A stretch of DNA of 64,000 nt from Pseudomonas sp. PDNC002 (GTDB lineage: Bacteria; Pseudomonadota; Gammaproteobacteria; Pseudomonadales; Pseudomonadaceae): the NCBI RefSeq assembly GCF_016919445.1, contig NZ_CP070356.1, positions 2,140,001-2,204,000 on the forward strand, written 5' to 3'. Below the pieces are notes generated by a model, which was given only the letters and a program-made list of their open reading frames with translations, made no database searches and was not told where the DNA came from. How positions within the stretch are numbered: position 1 is the stretch's first letter; each line of letters starts with the position of its first letter. The translations under genes and the position numbers were made by a program. Shown here in pieces: positions 59,583 to 64,000 of this stretch.

Positions 59583-61565
59583 ATGTTCGGGAAACTGACA
59601 CTGTCGGCCGTGCCGTATCACGAGCCGATCATCGTCATCACGCTGGCTATCGTCGCCCTGCTGGGCCTCGGTGTGTTCGGCGCGATCACCTACTACCGCA
59701 AGTGGACCTACCTGTGGACCGAATGGCTGACGTCCATCGACCACAAGAAAATCGGCGTGATGTACATCATCGTCGCTCTGGTCATGCTGCTGCGCGGCTT
59801 CGCCGACGCCATCATGATGCGCGGCCAGCTCGCGCTGGCTGAAGGCGCCAACCACGGCTACCTGCCGCCGGAACATTACGACCAGATTTTCACCGCTCAC
59901 GGCGTGATCATGATCATCTTCATGGCCATGCCCTTCATGACCGGCCTGATGAACCTGGCCGTGCCGCTGCAGATCGGCGCGCGCGACGTGGCGTTCCCCT
60001 TCCTGAACTCGCTGAGCTTCTGGCTGCTGGTCGTCAGCGCCATGCTGGTGAACGTCTCGCTGGGCCTGGGTGAATTCGCCCGTACCGGCTGGGTCGCCTA
60101 CCCGCCGCTGTCCGAGCTGGCCTACAGCCCGGGCGTGGGTGTGGACTACTACATCTGGGCGCTACAGATATCGGGTATGGGTACCTTGCTCACGGGTATC
60201 AACTTCCTGGTAACCGTGTTCAAGATGCGCACCCCCGGCATGAAGCTGATGCAGATGCCGATCTTCACCTGGACCTGCACCTTCGCCAACATCCTGATCG
60301 TTGCGTCGTTCCCGATCCTGACCGCGGCCCTGGGCCTGCTGTCGCTGGACCGCTACTTCGACATGCACTTCTTCACCAACGAGCTGGGCGGCAACGCCAT
60401 GATGTACATCAACCTCTTCTGGGCCTGGGGCCATCCTGAGGTGTACATCCTGATCCTGCCGGCGTTCGGTATCTTCTCCGAAGTTACCGCGACCTTCGCT
60501 GGCAAGAAGATGTTCGGCTACACCTCGATGGTGTGGGCGAGCGCCGCGATCACCTTCCTCGGCTTCACCGTGTGGCTGCACCACTTCTTCACCATGGGTT
60601 CGGGCGGCGACGTCAACGGCTTCTTCGGCGTTGCGACCATGCTGATCTCCATCCCGACCGGGGTGAAGCTGTTCAACTGGCTGTTCACCATCTACCGTGG
60701 CCGCCTGCGCTTCGACACCCCGATCCTGTGGACCCTGGGCTTCATCGTCACCTTCACCATCGGTGGCATGACCGGCGTTCTGCTGGCCATCCCGGGCGCT
60801 GACTACCTGCTGCACAACAGCCTGTTCCTGATCGCCCACTTCCACAACACCATCATCGGTGGTGCGGTGTTCGGCTACCTGGCCGGCTTCGTCTTCTGGT
60901 TCCCGAAAGCCTTCGGCTTCAAGCTGGACGAGAAGTGGGGCAAGCGTTCCTTCTGGTGCTGGCTGGTCGGCTTCTACATGGCCTTCATGCCGCTGTACAT
61001 CCTCGGCTTCATGGGCATGACCCGTCGCCTGAACCACTATGAAAACCCGATGTGGCAGCCGTACATGGTGGTGGCTTTCTGCGGCGCCGTGCTGATCTTC
61101 TTCGGTATCGCCTGCCAGCTGATCCAGCTGTTCGTGTCGATCAAGAACCGCGAGAAGCTGGCCGACCTGACTGGCGACCCGTGGGGCGGCCGTACCCTGG
61201 AATGGTCCACTTCCTCGCCGCCGCCGTACTACAACTTCGCCGAACTGCCGAAGGTCAACGACATCGACGCGTTCCACGACATGAAGCAGACCGGTACCGC
61301 GTACCGCAAGCTGCCGGCCTACGCGCCGATCCACATGCCGAAGAACACCGCCGCTGGCTTCTCCATCGCCGTGTTCGCCTTCCTCTTCGGCTTCGCCGCC
61401 ATCTGGCACATCTGGTGGCTGGTGGGTGTTGGCTTCGTCGGCATGATCGCTTCGGTCATCGTGCGCAGCTACATCACCGACGTGGACTACTACGTCCAGC
61501 CGGATGAGATCGAGCGCATCGAGAACGCCAACTTCCAGAAACTCGCCACCGCGCAGCAGGTATAA
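59583..61565 (+). CDS. cyoB: Cytochrome bo3 ubiquinol oxidase subunit I
   Basis: A 660-residue, about 15-helix haem-copper oxidase, the catalytic subunit that reduces O2 to water and pumps protons. The haem b / CuB ligands appear in FTAHGVIMI (His), [21 protein letters not shown] (CuB His and cross-linked Tyr motif, read in parts), LHHFFT, and [11 protein letters not shown] (haem ligands). Family length fits CyoB. Six nt after cyoA. Confidence 0.98.
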   Translation: MFGKLTLSAVPYHEPIIVITLAIVALLGLGVFGAITYYRKWTYLWTEWLTSIDHKKIGVMYIIVALVMLLRGFADAIMMRGQLALAEGANHGYLPPEHYDQIFTAHGVIMIIFMAMPFMTGLMNLAVPLQIGARDVAFPFLNSLSFWLLVVSAMLVNVSLGLGEFARTGWVAYPPLSELAYSPGVGVDYYIWALQISGMGTLLTGINFLVTVFKMRTPGMKLMQMPIFTWTCTFANILIVASFPILTAALGLLSLDRYFDMHFFTNELGGNAMMYINLFWAWGHPEVYILILPAFGIFSEVTATFAGKKMFGYTSMVWASAAITFLGFTVWLHHFFTMGSGGDVNGFFGVATMLISIPTGVKLFNWLFTIYRGRLRFDTPILWTLGFIVTFTIGGMTGVLLAIPGADYLLHNSLFLIAHFHNTIIGGAVFGYLAGFVFWFPKAFGFKLDEKWGKRSFWCWLVGFYMAFMPLYILGFMGMTRRLNHYENPMWQPYMVVAFCGAVLIFFGIACQLIQLFVSIKNREKLADLTGDPWGGRTLEWSTSSPPPYYNFAELPKVNDIDAFHDMKQTGTAYRKLPAYAPIHMPKNTAAGFSIAVFAFLFGFAAIWHIWWLVGVGFVGMIASVIVRSYITDVDYYVQPDEIERIENANFQKLATAQQV

Positions 61566-61569
61566 AACC

Positions 61570-62199
61570 ATGTCGACGGCAGTACTGAATCAACACCTGG
61601 TCGATACGCACGAAGCGGCGCACGACCATGACCACGCCCACGACAGCGGCGGCATGACGGTATTCGGCTTCTGGCTGTACCTGATGACCGACTGCATCCT
61701 GTTCGCGAGCGTCTTCGCCACCTACGCCGTGCTGGTCAACCACACGGCCGGCGGCCCGAGCGGCAAGGACATCTTCGAACTGCCCTACGTGGCCGTCGAA
61801 ACCGCGATCCTGCTGATCTCCTCCTGCACCTACGGCCTGGCCATGCTGGCCGCGCACAAGGGTGCCAAGGGCAAGGCCATCGCCTGGCTGGGCGTGACCT
61901 TCCTGTGCGGCGCCGCGTTCATCGGCATGGAACTCAACGAGTTCCATCACCTGATCGTCGAAGGCTTCGGCCCGAGCCGCAGCGCCTTCCTGTCGTCCTT
62001 CTTCACCCTGGTCGGCATGCACGGCCTGCACGTATCCGCAGGCCTGCTGTGGATGCTGGTGCTGATGGCGCAGATCGGCACCCGTGGCCTGACCGCGCAG
62101 AACAACACCCGCATGATGTGCCTGAGCCTGTTCTGGCACTTCCTGGACATCGTCTGGATCTGCGTCTTCACCGTCGTCTACCTGATGGGGGCTCTGTAA
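61570..62199 (+). CDS. cyoC: Cytochrome bo3 ubiquinol oxidase subunit III
   Basis: A 209-residue membrane protein with five helices ([37 protein letters not shown] and others). The N-terminus before helix 1 is histidine-rich ([15 protein letters not shown]). ATG 61570 lies 4 nt after cyoB. COX3-type fold, ending [17 protein letters not shown]. Confidence 0.96.
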   Translation: MSTAVLNQHLVDTHEAAHDHDHAHDSGGMTVFGFWLYLMTDCILFASVFATYAVLVNHTAGGPSGKDIFELPYVAVETAILLISSCTYGLAMLAAHKGAKGKAIAWLGVTFLCGAAFIGMELNEFHHLIVEGFGPSRSAFLSSFFTLVGMHGLHVSAGLLWMLVLMAQIGTRGLTAQNNTRMMCLSLFWHFLDIVWICVFTVVYLMGAL

Positions 62200-62564
62200 T
62201 GACCGCTGCTGCACATCATCACGACTCCCACGGCGCCCACGGCCACGACTCCCACGGTGCCGGCCACGGCAGCCTGGGTTCGTACGCCATCGGCTTCGTG
62301 CTCTCGGTGATCCTGACCGCGATCCCGTTCTACATGGTCATCGACGGTGGCTTCTCGCGTCACGCCACCCTGCTGACCATGGTGATCCTGGGCCTGGTTC
62401 AGGTCGTCGTGCACCTGATCTGCTTCCTGCACATGAACTTCAGCTCCGAAGGTCGCTGGAACGTCATGGCATTCATCTTCACCGCCATCATCATCCTGCT
62501 GGTGGTCGGTCTGTCGCTGTGGATCATCTACACCGCAGACACCCTGATGATGCCGATGCCCTGA
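62199..62564 (+). CDS. cyoD: Cytochrome bo3 ubiquinol oxidase subunit IV
   Basis: A 121-residue protein with three helices. The N-terminus is very rich in His ([19 protein letters not shown], residues 6-24), then [18 protein letters not shown] and [14 protein letters not shown], typical of CyoD. The start overlaps the cyoC stop by one base (TAATG). Confidence 0.95.
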   Translation: MTAAAHHHDSHGAHGHDSHGAGHGSLGSYAIGFVLSVILTAIPFYMVIDGGFSRHATLLTMVILGLVQVVVHLICFLHMNFSSEGRWNVMAFIFTAIIILLVVGLSLWIIYTADTLMMPMP

Positions 62565-62575
62565 GGGCCGATGCC

Positions 62576-63463
62576 GTGAAACTCAAGCGTTATCTCCTGG
62601 TCGCCAAGCCGGGCATCATCTTCGGAAACCTGATCGCGGTGGCTGGGGGATATTTCCTCGCCGCTCGCGGCAGCGTTGACCCGATGCTGCTGCTGGCCAC
62701 CGTGATCGGCCTGTCGCTGGTGGTTGCCAGTGGTTGTGTGTTCAACAACTGCATCGACCGCGACATCGATCGCTTCATGGAGCGTACCCGCAGCCGTGTC
62801 ACCGTGACCGGGCAGATCTCGCTGAAGGCCGCCCTGGCCCACGGCGTGGTGCTCGGTGTGGCGGGCTTCGGCCTGCTGGCGTGGAAGACCAACGTGCAGG
62901 CAACCCTGCTCGCGGCGTTCGGCTTCTTCGTCTACGTCGTGCTCTACAGCCTCTGGCTCAAGCGCGCCTCGGTCTACGGCACACTGGTCGGCAGTCTCTC
63001 CGGAGCCATGCCGCCAGTGGTGGGCTACTGCGCCGCCAGCGGTCACTTCGACATGGGCGCGGCGGTGCTGCTGCTGATCTTCTGCCTGTGGCAGATGCCG
63101 CACAGCTACGCCATCGCGATCTTCCGTCTCAACGACTACCGCGCCGCCGGGATTCCCGTACTGCCGGTGGAGCGGGGCATCGAAGCGACCAAGAAGCAGA
63201 TCCTCTACTACGTGCTGGCCTTCGGCCTGGCGACCCTGCTGCTGACCGTCACCGGCTTCGCCGGCTACGGTTACCTGGTGGTGGCGCTGGCTGTCAGCGC
63301 CTGGTGGCTGTTCATCGCGGTGAAAGGCTTCAGTGCCGAAGACGATCGCCGCTGGGCCCGCCAGTTGTTCGCCTTCTCCATCATCGCGATCAGCGTGCTG
63401 AGCCTGATGATGTCCATCGACTTCCAGGCCATCCCGGCCCAGTCGATGCTGGCGGCGCTGTAA
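62576..63463 (+). CDS. cyoE: Protohaem IX farnesyltransferase (haem O synthase), GTG start
   Basis: A 295-residue UbiA-family membrane enzyme that farnesylates haem B to haem O for the bo3 oxidase. The conserved motifs are [33 protein letters not shown] (Asp-rich) and [21 protein letters not shown] (in parts), and [20 protein letters not shown] 62576 with a GAGGG site is used because it places the N-terminus [13 protein letters not shown] as in homologues; no ATG fits. 11 nt after cyoD. Confidence 0.95.
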   Translation: MKLKRYLLVAKPGIIFGNLIAVAGGYFLAARGSVDPMLLLATVIGLSLVVASGCVFNNCIDRDIDRFMERTRSRVTVTGQISLKAALAHGVVLGVAGFGLLAWKTNVQATLLAAFGFFVYVVLYSLWLKRASVYGTLVGSLSGAMPPVVGYCAASGHFDMGAAVLLLIFCLWQMPHSYAIAIFRLNDYRAAGIPVLPVERGIEATKKQILYYVLAFGLATLLLTVTGFAGYGYLVVALAVSAWWLFIAVKGFSAEDDRRWARQLFAFSIIAISVLSLMMSIDFQAIPAQSMLAAL

Positions 63464-63482
63464 GGCTGCTCGGCTGCAACGA

Positions 63483-63512
63483 AAAAGCCGCCCCTCGGGG
63501 CGGCTTTTTTTG
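63483..63512 (+). terminator. Rho-independent terminator of cyoABCDE
   Basis: Stem AAAAGCCGCCCC / GGGGCGGCTTTT with a 2-3 nt loop and TTTTTT, 19 nt after the cyoE stop. Confidence 0.92.
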
Positions 63513-63570
63513 TGCGCGTCATTCCGATACGGACGATGTGCTCGCTCCTACAGGGTGGCACCGATGCTCC

Positions 63571-63727
63571 TGTAGGAGCGGACCTTGTCCGCGAAGGCCG
63601 TATAAACGGCCATCGGTATTCCCAGGTGGAACGGGCAAATCGGTGATGGATTTCGCGGATAGGATCCGCTCCTACAGGTGAGACACCGTGTTCGCCTCGC
63701 GCGTAGGAGCGGACTCCGTCCGCGATC
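63571..63727. repeat. REP cluster (three units)
   Basis: Units GTAGGAGCGGACCTTGTCCGCGAA-type at 63572-63595 (plus), an inverted unit at 63652-63676, and another plus unit at 63703-63726; a fragment GCTCCTACAG is at 63544. They fill the gap between the convergent cyoE and ndh. Confidence 0.8.
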
Positions 63728-63736
63728 GCTATCCGG

Positions 63737-64000
63737 TCAATGCAATTTCAACCTAGGCTCCGTACTGCGCCCGATCCGATCCGCAATCATCAACAACGCC
63801 GTGCGGAACGGCCCGTACAGCGCCATCTGGTGCATGCGGTACAGAGACACATAGAACATCCGCGCCAGCCAGCCTTCCAGCTTCACGCTGCCCATCAGGT
63901 TACCCATCAGGTTGCCCACCGCGCTGAAGCGCGACAGCGAGATCAGCGAGCCGTAATCGGTGTAGCGGTACTCCGGCAGCGGCTTGCCATCCAACTTCGC
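63737..64000 (-). CDS. ndh: Type II NADH dehydrogenase, C-terminal part (5' end outside window)
   Basis: The frame is open to the right edge; 87 C-terminal residues are visible, ending RLKLH. FRYTDYGSLISLSR-like (YRYTDYGSLISLSRFSAVG) and LARMFYVSLYRMHQMALYG match the membrane-anchoring C-terminus of the Ndh family, which oxidises NADH and reduces quinone without proton pumping. PAO1 has ndh at this position as I recall. The FAD and NADH domains cannot be checked. Confidence 0.85.
   Translation of the reverse strand, partial: AKLDGKPLPEYRYTDYGSLISLSRFSAVGNLMGNLMGSVKLEGWLARMFYVSLYRMHQMALYGPFRTALLMIADRIGRSTEPRLKLH

Noticed and set aside
58227..59900. 557-codon minus-strand frame over cyoA and its leader
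   Set aside because: Shadow of cyoA/cyoB, rich in V, H, Q, D, G without motifs.

Overview
The window is GC-rich bacterial chromosome from a gammaproteobacterium. The gene content and order (morA, ettA, gdhA, ccpR, the rtc operon, lonH-like, ispB-rplU-rpmA-obg-proB, murJ-ribF-ileS-lspA-fkpB-ispH, the minor pilin operon, pilRS, bamD, rluD-pgeF-clpB, a tRNA cluster, ndh) match, as far as I remember it, the block of Pseudomonas aeruginosa PAO1 running roughly from PA4601 down to PA4538. Pseudomonas-type REP sequences (GTAGGAGCGGAC...) support a Pseudomonas. It differs from PAO1 in several ways: pilY2 is absent, a cytochrome bo3 operon sits beside the tRNA cluster where PAO1 has other genes, and a small foldback element lies in front of proB. 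This suggests a non-aeruginosa species. The comparison is from memory, not from a search.

Layout. 1-3.1 kb: a multi-PAS GGDEF sensor (MorA type), cut by the left edge. 3.4-8.9 kb: ABC-F factor EttA, a small periplasmic coiled-coil protein, glutamate dehydrogenase, a repeat-rich gap, cytochrome c peroxidase with a perfect ANR box, and a lipoprotein. 8.9-15.1 kb: an RNA-repair locus. A slipin, a zinc-ribbon protein, the RNA ligase RtcB and the cyclase RtcA form a leftward operon behind a sigma-54 promoter; the CARF/AAA+ activator RtcR is divergent. The ~520-nt leader of the operon holds tRNA-like elements in the sense orientation. This is the most interesting part of the window.

15.1-24.5 kb: a DUF4105 membrane-associated protein with a DUF3015 partner, a DksA-type zinc finger, a Lon-family protease with an unusual P-loop, small conserved proteins, an FKBP isomerase, a Fur-box-controlled small gene and ispB. 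24.6-36.6 kb: housekeeping (ribosomal proteins, Obg, proline synthesis, MurJ, RibF, IleS, LspA, FkpB, IspH). 36.7-48.7 kb: type IV pilus genes, with the minor pilin operon fimU-pilV-pilW-pilX-pilY1-pilE joined by stop/start overlaps, then fimT, thiO (opposite strand) and pilRS. 48.8-57.7 kb: bamD, rluD-pgeF, clpB with a heat-shock promoter, a PilZ/DUF1631 pair, and tRNA-Asn, tRNA-Pro and tRNA-Lys. 57.7-63.5 kb: a long gene-free stretch and cyoABCDE, whose A, C and D subunits carry His/Met-rich tails. The right edge holds a REP cluster and the C-terminus of a type II NADH dehydrogenase.

Themes that connect the genes are c-di-GMP and surface attachment (MorA, PilZ protein, DUF1631, PilY1 and minor pilins, PilRS), RNA damage repair (rtc locus) and the respiratory response to oxygen (CcpR with ANR, bo3 oxidase, Ndh).
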